DNA of 64,000 nucleotides from Atherix ibis (lineage: Eukaryota > Arthropoda > Insecta > Diptera > Athericidae), in NCBI GenBank assembly GCA_958298945.1, contig CATQJD010000007.1, positions 23,847 through 87,846 on the forward strand. The letters run 5' to 3'. This document shows positions 37,170 to 46,758 of this stretch, one piece after another; position 1 is the stretch's first letter; each line of letters starts with the position of its first letter. The position numbers and the translations under genes were made by a program. The notes under the pieces were generated by a model that worked only from the letters and a program-made list of their open reading frames with translations, searched no databases and was not told where the DNA came from.

Positions 37170-37202
37170 ATCACGGAGATACACGAAATCCAGGCAACCG
37201 TG
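37170..37202 (-). repeat. 33-bp exact match to the R1-like ORF1 in the tandem units
   Basis: ATCACGGAGATACACGAAAT and the following 13 bases are identical to 44338-44370 (and the second unit). On the minus strand the word encodes HGCLDFVYLRD. No further similarity was evident on either side. Confidence 0.85.
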
Positions 37203-37489
37203 AAATTTAGTGAATACGTACATTTCGTTTCCAATTAAAAATTATGTTTTCGAAATGTCACATTTCTTCGCTGTATTATGATGCTGTAGTGTAAAAACAA
37301 GTTTGAGTAGTATCCAGTGACAGGTTCTAAAATAAAATGAAATATTTTAAGTTAAGCTTATACAAGTACAATGAAACATTTTATCAATTTTATATTACAA
37401 TAAATAAAAGACAGTAAAATGAAAAATTGTATCTTATTAATTATAATATAACCTTATACAATGTATATCGATTATGTACATTATATTAA

Positions 37490-38720
37490 TTTTCTAGCTT
37501 CGTTATTCAGAGGTGTATGGTATATTTGATAATTATATCGTTGATTAAAAGACAGTTTGCTGCAATTGAGCCTAGAATATTTTCTGTTGTTTTAAATTCA
37601 AATCTTACGTCAACTGGTCCTGATTTGATTTTTTCTATGTAATTTATAATTGCAAGGGGTGCATTCAATTTAAATTCATCTCTCCTATGCAACGGGATAC
37701 TTGAACGATTGTAATATGACTTTTGAAATTTAGCATATGTGGGTCATCAACAAGTACTTAGCCTACAAAAGAAAAACGAAAATTTTGGAAAGGTGGCAAT
37801 TTATTTTTCCACATAATCTCCTTCCTACTGCGATGCCCACAGTCTCAGCTATCTCGTGAACCTTCAATCGACGGTCTGCCAACACGAGATCGTGGACTTT
37901 TTTAACGTTTTCCTCCGTAGCAGCCGTTTTCGGGGCACCTGGGCGTGGCTTATCAAAAACCGACATGCGGCCACGAACAAACTCGTTGAACCAATTCTTG
38001 ACGGTCGCCATCGAAGGAGAAGAGTCACCATACATAGCATCCAAGCGATTTTTAATTTCGCTGCGCGTTTTCCCTTCCAAAAACAAGAATCTAATCACCG
38101 AACGATATTGTTCTTTTTCCATTTTTGTGAAACCGACCGACACGCTCACTTTCAAAGGCTCTCAAAACAAAACTAATAAAGGGAATCGACTGAAACTTTG
38201 ACAGTAGGCTACTAAAAGAATGTACTGCACGATGGTAAATTTCTTTTGTGACAGCAGTTTCTTTTGTGACAGCAGTTCCATCGGGCGGTGAGGCTAAGTA
38301 CTTGTTGAATATTTAATATAGCAATTTATTCTCGACCGAAATTAATATTCAAATCATGATATGGATACACATTCGAGTTCAGATGAACTTTCAGTGACAA
38401 AGATTTTTAATAGTTTAAGTTATGCCCAAGTTTCGATTTCGATATCAAATTTCATCGAGTAGAAATTCCATACAATTATTAACTAAGGAAGCATCATTTT
38501 TGGACAGAACTACGTTCTTAGCGTCTGTTAATGTACCCTTAACATAAATTTCACTTTCACATGAGAGCACATATAGATCTTGATGGTGTTTTGAAGTCTT
38601 ATTTCATCACTGTTGTTAAATGATGATAGGAATAATGAGTAAGTATGAAATTCATATTTTGTTATAGTGTTATCGAAAGCTATACCATTTGCCAGTTCAA
38701 GTATACTATTCATTATTTAA
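37490..38720 (-). pseudogene. Decayed gene resembling a structural protein of Maverick/Polinton-type elements
   Basis: Minus-strand frames on both sides of an inserted mariner derivative (37746-38310) look like pieces of one protein. The upstream piece is at 38330-38710 and the downstream, C-terminal-looking piece at 37507-37690. Their residue pattern resembles a conserved uncharacterised protein that I associate with virus-like Maverick/Polinton or adintovirus-type integrations in insects. Several frameshifts and stops are present and the mariner splits it, so it is non-functional. The family assignment is from recollection of the pattern, not a search; an unrelated retroelement is possible. 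Confidence 0.4.
37744..38315 (-). mobile_element. Internally deleted mariner (MITE-like), same family as 22 kb
   Basis: The minus strand carries the element 5' end and the first part of the transposase, starting from its METEQYRSV-equivalent Met (38122; here with K for T). It runs to EIAETVGIAVG (37840-37870) and is then joined directly to the last 80 bp of the element (CCACATAATCTCCTT side). About 720 bp of the catalytic domain is missing. The TIR-derived words AGTACTTAGCCT (left) and GAGGCTAAGTACTTGTTGAA (right) remain, but the outermost bases have decayed. Confidence 0.9.
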
Positions 38721-38799
38721 GCTTCACACCTAATGATTTTAAAAATGAAATATATTCAGCTTTAAGTAGACTTTTATTTAGAACGTTATTAAAATATTG

Positions 38800-39480
38800 C
38801 TTCATTTAAATTGTGTTTGAATTTCTGATCTTGGTATTGGTGTTGATGTTATTACTCGTATTATTAGTAGTGTTATAAATCAGCATTCCTAGGTTTCTAC
38901 TGAATTGGTATTGTAATTGTTTCTCCTCTAAAATTGATTCAACAACTCTTAACGGAATAGAACTAAATCGTTTGACGGGTATGGGATAAATAAATGACAT
39001 TAGCTTAAACTTTTACTAATTTTTTTAGGTAAAAATTTATCTAGAATATGCACAGGTCTATTGTTTACATAAGAACCAAAAATAGTAGTGCATTCAATAC
39101 ATACTTCGTTTATTTTAATTATATTTGATTTAAAGTATGCTTTATATTAGGTTTTAATACCCTCTTACTGTACTCTAAAAGAGTACCAATATCGCTCGCT
39201 TCATTGGTACCGAAGCTCTGATTTCAGCTTTTAATGTATTATTATTTGCAAATATATTAAAGTTTACACCACTACTCAAATCTTCAAAGTGACTTCTAAT
39301 ATAGTCATCTAAAGCATCAATTTCATAAGAACCGATCGGAATTTCAATTTTATAGTCGCTGATATATAAAATATTATTATCAATATTTACATTTGGTATA
39401 GAATTATAAGTCTAAGAATCAACTAGACTATACACATATTAATCAGCTAATCCAAAAGGTGTCAAGTATTTAGCTGTTAA
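38800..39480 (-). pseudogene. Second decayed virus-like (Maverick/Polinton-type) structural gene relic
   Basis: Minus-strand frames at 39430-39180 and 39150-38806 form, across several frame breaks, a pattern that I associate with another conserved small structural-type protein found beside the previous one in Maverick/Polinton-like insertions. The adjacency of two such relics in one orientation supports a common origin. No intact frame exists. The assignment is tentative. Confidence 0.4.
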
Positions 39481-40560
39481 AACTGATGAGTTACCCGTAA
39501 GTGTTAATTATAATGATATTTTAAAGACTGATATAATGTTTTCAAAAATTATTTATTTATACAATTTTATGTATCACCTTACCAATAATTCTTTCATAAA
39601 ATTCTACTCTGTCCTTTATATTTAACACCTGGTATTGGAGATGACTGCAATTACATATAGATTGACTTTGTATTTGATTATTATCAGCATATTTGCAAAA
39701 TATAAAATAATAGCCATTTATTATTTCTATTATTTCATTTAAACTATTATTTTGATATCATGCCAAATATGTTAATTATTAACCCCCATGCACAATTTAC
39801 TATTTCCTAATAAAATTTTATAATAATCCTTATAGAAGGTTTTTATTCATTTCATATTTTTAACAATATATTGTAGCTATTTACAATATATTAAGCAATT
39901 TATTAAGTCAGTTTTTTTAAAAAGTTAACTCAATGAAATGATAAATAATAATCAAATTAGTTGGAGCTGCTTGTTGATCTGACATTAAAAGTCTGATATA
40001 ATGTTTCTAATTGTAAAAATACATTTTGATTTGCTTTATAAATGTAATAATCATTTCGTAAAAATCTATTCTCCGTATAATATTCTGTGCTAGGTCTCGG
40101 AATTATCTGCATTCCCAAATACGATAACATTTTATTCGAAAATCTTTAGCAAGGTCTCAAAATTTGTAATGATCACCATTTATTATTCTTGTTCTTTCAT
40201 ATGAAGTACTATTTCGATACATTTATAATATATAGCCAGTCTCAATTTATGATCTTTCCATAAAATATCGTAATAATCTATGTAAAATGTTTCTATCCAA
40301 TCTATGAAAATATCTGGTTCGAAAAACTTATACATATACATATTCATATTAAAAATATTACTGCTTCAACTATTTAAATAAAATGATAAATAAGAATCAA
40401 TTTAGCTGGATCTACTTGTTGATCTATGCACAACTATAATAATACTGATATTAAAACACTAATATCATGTATTAAAAATAACATTTATTTATATTATTTT
40501 TTTACATTCATTTGTTTTTTTAAATAAGATCGACTACCAAAGATTGTCTGGAGATCAGCT
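39480..40560. repeat. Diverged direct repeats of about 430 bp
   Basis: Blocks around 39560-39850 recur diverged at 40040-40310 (for example AATAATTCTTTCATAAAATT versus AATAATCATTTCGTAAAAAT). The block 39900-40010 recurs at 40360-40470 (AAATGATAAATAATAATCAA versus AAATGATAAATAAGAATCAA). Minus-strand frames within are short, but the repeats could be decayed paralogous coding sequence. Confidence 0.6.
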
Positions 40561-40608
40561 AAAAGAATGTTAGCTGATCTCCATTCATCTACATTGCCAA
40601 ATGTAAAG

Positions 40609-40911
40609 TCATTCAAATCCGCTGCCTGGATTCATCTTATTTAAAACAGAATTTGCTTCTCCAATAAAAAATATTTCACCTCCATCTACTTCAATTCGTA
40701 TGCCTTGTAAGTCTGATGAAATATAGAAAGAGCAAGTGGGTTCATCAGCTTTCTTTTCAAAAATAAGACATCTCCAACCATCCACAGGAGTAAAGTTAAC
40801 TCTTAACATTTCTCCGTATACTGATGAATTAGCAATTTGAATTTTACTTCCTCCTGTTTGACATATACAATATTTACCTCCTTTATCTATTTTATAGAAG
40901 AAAACGATCAT
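40609..40911 (-). CDS. Hypothetical 100-aa ORF
   Basis: An uninterrupted minus-strand frame runs from Met at 40911 to a stop at 40609 in otherwise AT-rich, stop-dense DNA. Composition is protein-like (balanced, with Cys, Trp and Gly). There is no signal peptide or membrane segment and no family recognised. It ends a few bases before the tandem-duplicated unit and follows the diverged repeats and virus-like relics, so it may be the best preserved piece of that older insertion. It may also be chance. Confidence 0.35.
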   Translation of the reverse strand: MIVFFYKIDKGGKYCICQTGGSKIQIANSSVYGEMLRVNFTPVDGWRCLIFEKKADEPTCSFYISSDLQGIRIEVDGGEIFFIGEANSVLNKMNPGSGFE

Positions 40912-40920
40912 CGAGTACTA

Positions 40921-41545
40921 CAAGGTGGACCATTTAGAAGTTCCATTTTAAAAATTAAATTTAAAAAAACTAGTGTATGTTTTTTCAAATTTCCGGTTTT
41001 ATTAAAAGATTGAACCTTGAAATTTAAGAATGTCATTTAAATGACTGCCACGGCTGGCGTTACAGTAACCCATTCCCTCGACCCAATTTGTCAGTACATT
41101 TTCGATTGTCCGGGCCTGTATCTCTTCAATGGCAACTTTGATTTCGTGTTTCAAGGCCTCAATTGTCTCTGGATGGCTTGCGTAACATTTATCCTTAACG
41201 GTCCTTGCCATTCTTTTCAGCTTTTGGAAACAAAAATTCGTTGAGCATGCCACGATAGCGCTCACCATTGACCGAAACGGCGGCTCCTTCATCGTTTTCT
41301 AAGAAAAAACGGGCCAATCATGCCACCACTCCAAAATCCGAACCAAACCGTGTCTCGTTGTGGATGCATCGGCTTTTCCATGGTAACGCATGGATTTTCT
41401 GAGCCCCAGATGCGACAATTTTGTTTGTTAACATATCCATCGAGGTGGAAATGGGCCTCATCCGGAAAGATAATTCTAGGAATTTTATATATTATACCTT
41501 TTAAAGCAAATTTTATAACTGCACCAGCCAATCAAATCTCTTAGC
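40921..41545 (-). pseudogene. Tc1/mariner-superfamily transposase relic (unit 1)
   Basis: The minus strand encodes IIFPDEAHFHLDGYVNKQNC (first catalytic Asp) and TVWFGFWSGGMIGPFF, then, after a frame change at 41290, NGERYRGMLNEFLFPK-type sequence. An internal deletion follows that removes the second and third catalytic positions, then a C-terminal ENVLTNWVEGMGYCNASRGS. The N-terminal HTH is absent here, though an HTH-like relic lies at 43150-43310. The plus-strand left edge TACAAGGTGGACC looks like a terminal repeat beside a TA. Confidence 0.75.
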
Positions 41546-42845
41546 CCCTCCAATTCTTACCTCACCAATTCTTACCCCTTCAATTCCTAAGAATATAAAA
41601 TTCCTAGAATTACTAATTAATCATTTACATTTGGTATAGGCTAACTACAACTATAATATACAAAATTAATACATTTATAATATATGAAATCTATAACGTA
41701 CATTAATTAACCGCATTGTTCACGTTTCATTAATTATCATTGATACGCAAACAAACATGTTCAAACATGTTTATTTTCACAATTTATTAAAACTTAAATT
41801 CTGAGAATTATAAATTAACTACATTGTTCACTATTCGAATCCATGCATACAAACCGTCTAATACGTACATATTCGCCCACACGAGTCACGCAAGTAGCGT
41901 AAGCATAACTGAGTGTAACTGGTGCATACTTATCACAATACTCGTATTCACATCACAAAAAAAACAGACGAAACACATACACACACACACTATGCGTGTC
42001 ACAATTATGTTTAATTTATTCATCGACGAAATTCGTCTATGACGGTTATGAAGAATAATTTTGCATCGAAGTGACGCGGAGCCGGTATAGCCCTTCTACT
42101 AATAACATCAATATAAAAAATGTACTGCGTATTCCGGATTTAATGGAAAACTTATTGTCTATTAGTCCAATAACGAAATGTGGGCAAGCGGTTGATTTTC
42201 TTTCAATTTGATTTGAAATCTGTGATTGACTGAAGAATTAATTGCCAACGGCTACTGCGAATGATGACTTATATCGATTTGATGATATAAAACAATATAG
42301 GTTTCACAAATGCTTCCACTGATAGTTCCAAAACTTATCATTGATGCTTGGGCTATTTAAACTATTGCATTTAGATTTGAAGAAAACGAGACTAGGTATT
42401 GTTGACGGTATTTCATTTATTGAAGGGAGTAGGGAACAAGTATGTATTGTTTGTTTGAAGTGAAATCAGCAGCAGGTACCGAATAATAAAAAATTATCAA
42501 GAGAAAAAGTACTTCTGGAAATTGCGCACGCTTCTTTGGCGGGACTAATGGAAAACATTTCAATTGGTAGAACTCGTTATGCCTTTTCTTATCGATCTGA
42601 AATTTTTCTAAATTTTGCGAATTGAAAGCATATAAATATTAAAATCCAAACGAGGAACCAGATAAAAGAATTAAGATCAGAAAATGGGAAATGGGTCAAA
42701 AAGTTGTTCAAATCATTTTGTATTGGAAGGCAGACGTCAACGTCGTATACACCCCTACAATATGGGCTTGCTAAGGGGACGATTTGAACTATGGTGGAGC
42801 GCGCTATGGTATATGTTACAAGATTCTGATTTACGGAAGAAATTT
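41546..42845. other. AT-rich segment of unit 1 (equivalent 47384-48683 in unit 2)
   Basis: No protein recognised. It has a 19-bp inverted repeat (AATTCTAGGAATTTTATAT at 41472-41490 against 41593-41611) and a short CA-rich run near 41980. It separates the transposase catalytic relic from an HTH-like relic at 43150-43310, so part of it may be a secondary insertion. Confidence 0.45.
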
Positions 42846-42937
42846 TAGATGTACTTTCAATTATCTTTCCCGTATATTTTTTCTGATCATATTGGATCAG
42901 AAAAAATATACGGGAAAGATAATTGAAAGTACATCTA
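42846..42937. repeat. Perfect 43-bp-arm hairpin (unit 1)
   Basis: TAGATGTACTTTCAATTATC... (42846-42888) is exactly complementary to 42895-42937, with a 6-nt centre ATATTG. Confidence 0.95.
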
Positions 42938-43528
42938 GTTTTCATCTGATTGATTCACCAGCTGATCGGAATGGTAAATTTAAAAAAAATACATCAGCAA
43001 AACCTAGAAATTAAAAAGCAAAAATGCAAAATGCGTCTCATCAGGAAGCTGCTGGTAGTATTTTGCACTTATCGCAATATTCAGGGTTTTTCAATAAGGG
43101 TGATTTTATGTCAAATGAAACAAAAAAATAGTGTGTAAAGCAATATTTTGTTTTAAACTTCCCATAGTTCGATGAATGGCGAGCATACTAGGTCGATTAT
43201 GACGACCATAAATCGGAAGAAGTGCGCAATAACTTACAATAAAAGAACAATTACCGATTATGACGACCATAAATCGGAAGTTTTCATTTTTTCAGGTACT
43301 TGAAATGTATTGTTACTACATAATATGGCTCAGGCGTATGCTAGAATATTCTATAAGAGCGGTTTTAAAAAGTTCTAGAGTATGCCAGTAGTTGCGATTC
43401 CGAAATATTTACCGGAGCAGTACTAAGACGAGCCCTGCTCAGTAGCGAGTCGGGAATTCAAGATCCTGAACGTTATTCATTCACTGTATATTCATGTATA
43501 CTGGAGTATGCCAGTAGTGAACATTATA

Positions 43529-43642
43529 TTTCACTGTATATTCACTTCTCATTGTATGGCTATAATCTAAGTTTATCCATCATATGTTTGATCGATAAAC
43601 TTAGATTATAGACATACAATGAGAAGTGAATATACAGTGAAA
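43529..43642. repeat. 49-bp-arm hairpin, one mismatch (unit 1)
   Basis: TTTCACTGTATATTCACTTC... (43529-43577) pairs with 43594-43642 apart from one G/T difference, around a 16-nt loop. Possibly the ends of a small fold-back element. Confidence 0.95.
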
Positions 43643-43859
43643 ATATTCTAAGTTAAGCAACCTAACCATACCCTTATAAATTCATTTATTAACAAACAAA
43701 CAAACACTAATAAATTATTTTATAAAAATAAACAAAAACAGTATTTTACTCTATCCGTTGAATCAATGTATGCTCGTATTATTTTGGTGTCATAAGTGGG
43801 ATAGGGTAAAATATTTGCTTAAAGGTATTTCCGGAAATTTGGACAGAAAATGTAGAAAA

Positions 43860-44158
43860 TATTCTATTTCAGACCCGAACCTGCAATACATTGAGCTCAC
43901 TGCAACAATCATCAACTCGCACCACGTCCATACCCACTTCAACGACAGAGACGGCCGAGTCAATCTTACCCCGACCACGGCGCTGGCGAACGTCCTGGCG
44001 GATCTTCCCATTCCGCACACCGATCCACCGTAAGAATATGGCTCCTGGATCAGTGCTACATCCACCCCATTCTCACGCATATGAACGCACAACTCATTCA
44101 TGGCCGCAGCCGACCCATTTCCATTAATTTCGACGCATCTAATAATCCAAGGTAACAA
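43860..44158 (-). pseudogene. R1-like ORF2 endonuclease N-terminus (unit 1)
   Basis: Met at 44158 begins MLPWIIRCVEINGNGSAAAM. MRENGVDVALIQEPYSYGG and CGMGRSARTFASA follow, the N-terminal pattern of an AP-type endonuclease in R1/I-like elements (catalytic QEPY Glu). Similarity fades below about 43900, and no later endonuclease or RT motif follows. Confidence 0.7.
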
Positions 44159-44184
44159 TCCTCATTCTTTCTCTCTCGCATAAC

Positions 44185-46025
44185 CTAACATACACCGGGC
44201 AACCCTCCGACATGACGGAGTGCGTGCCCGGAAGACACCGCAGATGGCAGTTGCGGCAACACTACGCTCGGGCATTCGCGAGCGAGATGGTCACCGCTAC
44301 CACACCTACTGTAGAGCCTTCCAGCCCGCTTACAGCCATCACGGAGATACACGAAATCCAGGCAACCGTGGCACCTACGTACCAATTTGTATTCACGAAT
44401 TGGTAGACATAACCAACCCACAAACACACGACTCTCATACAACAGATTTTCCTTAACTTTATCACTTACCTCTATGACAACCATCTTTACCGGTTGTCCT
44501 TCTGAGTACAGTTAGAAATTGTTATTTAACGTGACCTGGTTGTCCAAACCTCAACACCACGTGTCGCCTACGACTATAGGGATTGAGAAACGCTCAATCA
44601 ACGCACCACCATTACTGGCAGTTAGCAGTTAGTAGTCAGTTTCAAGCCGAGCACTCCACCTGCTGGTGGCGAGGACTATCTAAACCTCTACTGTCATTAG
44701 CAGTGATAGTGCCCGAGATAATTGCAAGATGGAATTTGACAGTTACCTCCCACCTGCGGTCCGGAGACCATACCCGCGATATGGGCATAACCACAGCCAC
44801 CACGTTGCTGCCAAATGGCGCCTCACCTCAATCGGGCACAGTGTATTCCACTGTGGGGCCCCCGATTCCCGTGGTACCAATTTTTGTTTTAAGAGTACTT
44901 TGGTTTGTACTCCGCTCATTGAGCTACGGTCAGGAATCTTGTAAATTCCTAGGCACCGCTAGGCCAGCTCAGGTACGCGGGCTCGCCACGACCCGAAGGT
45001 ACAACCAGAATCGACCTTGGTCTTTCATCCGGTTGTAGCCACCCTGCGTGTCATTAATGCACCATTATCATTCGTCTCTCAAACAGTGCCACGGCAAACG
45101 CATTCAAGCATTCATATCTCTCTTTCACACTCAAAACACCACTCACATCCACACCCTCCTCATTCACGGCGATTCCACATGCACCTAAGTCACGCAAATC
45201 CCCATACAGGCCACACTCAATGAGAAGGTGCTTGACACTCTCCTCCGCCGCCCCCCTTCTGAGTACAGTGAGAAATTGTTATTTAACGTGACCTAGTTGT
45301 CCAAACCCCAAGACCACGAGTCGCCTACGACTATAGGAATCGAGATACGCTCAATCAACGCACCACCATTACTGGAAGTTAACAGATAGAATCAGTTACA
45401 AGCTGACTCTCCACCTGCTGGTGGCGAGGACTATCTAAACCTCTACTGTCATAAGCAGTGACAGTGCCCGAGATAAGTGCAATGCATTGCTACATTTGCC
45501 AGTTACCTCACACCTGCGATCAGAAGACCGTACCCGCGACATGGGTATTAACCACAACCACCACGTTGCTGCCAAATGGCGCCTCACCTCGATCGGGCAC
45601 AGTTTATTCTACTGTGGGGCTCCCGATCCCCGTGGTACCCATTTTTGTTTTAAGAGTACTTTGGTTTGTACTCCGCTCATAGACCTTCTGAGTACAGACA
45701 CGTCCTTCTCAGCCTCCGTCATTATGCCTCGCATGTTTTCCTCTTGCAGCTGCTGCACGAGTTACGCGTTGGCCACCTCAGCCGACACTGGCTGCCTTTT
45801 TTCCGGCAATGAGCGCGCACTGGATGCCTTTTTCCGGTGCTTCTGCGCATCACCCGTCGACAGCACCTCGGCCACCTCGGCAGCAGCTTCTTTGAGCGGT
45901 CCCGCCTTCAAACTCGCCAGTGGTACTTCATTGCTCGGGAAGTACTCAGCCTCTGAGACGTCCAGCGTCAAACGTCTCTTCTTCTCTGATGATCGCCGCT
46001 TGACCATCACCACCGCTTTATGCAT
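44185..46025 (-). pseudogene. R1-like ORF1 (Gag-like), rearranged (unit 1)
   Basis: It starts MHKAVVMVKRRSSEKKRRLT (46025), a basic N-terminus, and runs to a stop at 45762. A shifted frame continues with a helical, Glu-rich stretch (LVQQLQEENMRGIMTEAEKD, about 45760-45700). After the repeat pair, a CCHC knuckle CSRCGSGDHLAREC lies near 44290, preceded by CHGCLDFVYLRD. No single frame spans it. ORF1 proteins of this kind bind element RNA. Confidence 0.6.
44498..45697. repeat. Internal 425-bp direct repeat pair within the R1-like element (unit 1; 50336-51535 in unit 2)
   Basis: 44498-44919 recurs at 45255-45680 with roughly 10% divergence. The 14-mer CCTTCTGAGTACAG starts both copies and occurs a third time at 45684-45697, directly after the second. 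It therefore brackets that copy like a duplicated target or a tandem boundary. Confidence 0.85.
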
Positions 46026-46314
46026 CTACAGCCGCGAAAAACACAAAAACGCGAGAAAAAAAATTCGTCGGACGTCGGCAAAATTCGTAAAGTTGCTCGC
46101 CGGCCATTTTCGGTCCCAAGTAGACTCCCCTACAACCGCCCCACTCGACTCGGTCCCAAGTGGACACTTCTGCAAACCTCTCGCACATCAGATGTTCACA
46201 CCAGATGTTCAGGCCAGATGTTCGCAATAAAATTTCGCACAAACAGAGTACCGCTATGCTGCCTCTGCTTATGGGAAATTTACACTGGCCAAATTTATGG
46301 CCTTGTTTACCAAA

Positions 46315-46575
46315 AGTCTGTTTATTATGTCTATTCGGCACTTTTATTACACCGTTTCTGTGTAATTTATTTGCACAGCACAAATTCTCGAACTATTTAC
46401 GACCTTGTTGACAATCTTGTCAGTCTATTTATTATGTCTGTTCGCATTTTTATTACACCCTTTCTGCATATTTATTTCCACAGCACAAATTGTCGAACTA
46501 TTTACGACCTTGGTGACAATTTTGTCAGTCTAATTACTATGTCTGTTCGCACTTTTACTGCACCAATAACTTTTA
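46315..46575. repeat. Roughly 104-bp tandem repeats in the R1-like 5' region (unit 1; 52153-52413 in unit 2)
   Basis: Blocks with TTTATTATGTCTRTTCG, TTTTTATTACACC and TCGAACTATTTACGACCTTG recur at about 46315, 46419 and (partial) 46523. Just before them is a smaller run of CAGATGTTCR words (46189-46226). Tandem 5' repeats are common promoters of non-LTR elements; that role is inferred here. Confidence 0.75.
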
Positions 46576-46758
46576 TTGTTTTTACCGTCTGTCTAATACG
46601 CACAAATTATTCAGTCTGTTCAATTTTATTGTTTTTCAAAGTCTCTTCGGAACTTGTATGCACAATGCAAAATACACAATTTTACACGTACGTATCAATA
46701 TGTACGTACACTGTATCATATTAATTATTAATATTTCTCGGCAATCAAAACAAGTCTA

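Larger units (their letters stand above)
40918..46755. repeat. 5,838-bp tandem unit, copy 1
   Basis: Every position compared recurs exactly 5,838 bases later. The unit begins at CTACAAGGTGGACC and ends at TCAAAACAAGT. Contents: Tc1-like transposase relic, AT-rich DNA with a 43-bp-arm hairpin, a second hairpin, and the 5' half of an R1-like retrotransposon (minus). Confidence 0.97.
43860..46755 (-). mobile_element. R1-like non-LTR retrotransposon, 5' portion (unit 1)
   Basis: Minus-strand order: repeated 5' region (46755-46030), ORF1 N-terminus (46025-45690), an internal 425-bp repeat pair, ORF1 zinc knuckle (44484-44185), and the start of the ORF2 endonuclease (44158-43860). The rest of ORF2 and the 3' end are missing. 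This is the reverse of ordinary 5' truncation, so a later deletion or rearrangement removed the 3' part. Confidence 0.65.

Noticed and set aside
43192..43280. Possible CRISPR-like or satellite repeat (a CGATTATGACGACCATAAAT word twice)
   Set aside because: There are only two copies, lying in an HTH-like transposase relic. This is a local duplication, not an array.
43529..43642. Hairpin considered as an rRNA/tRNA or riboswitch structure
   Set aside because: It is a simple near-perfect inverted repeat with no conserved RNA features.
45487..46230. 247-codon plus-strand ORF (and its copy at 51325-52068)
   Set aside because: It is antisense to the R1-like ORF1 and 5' region, which have recognisable knuckle and endonuclease neighbours on the minus strand. 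Its length reflects the locally GC-richer sequence.
46020..46724. 234-codon plus-strand ORF (and its copy at 51858-52562)
   Set aside because: It runs through the tandem 5' repeats of the R1-like element and so contains repeated words. No domain is visible.
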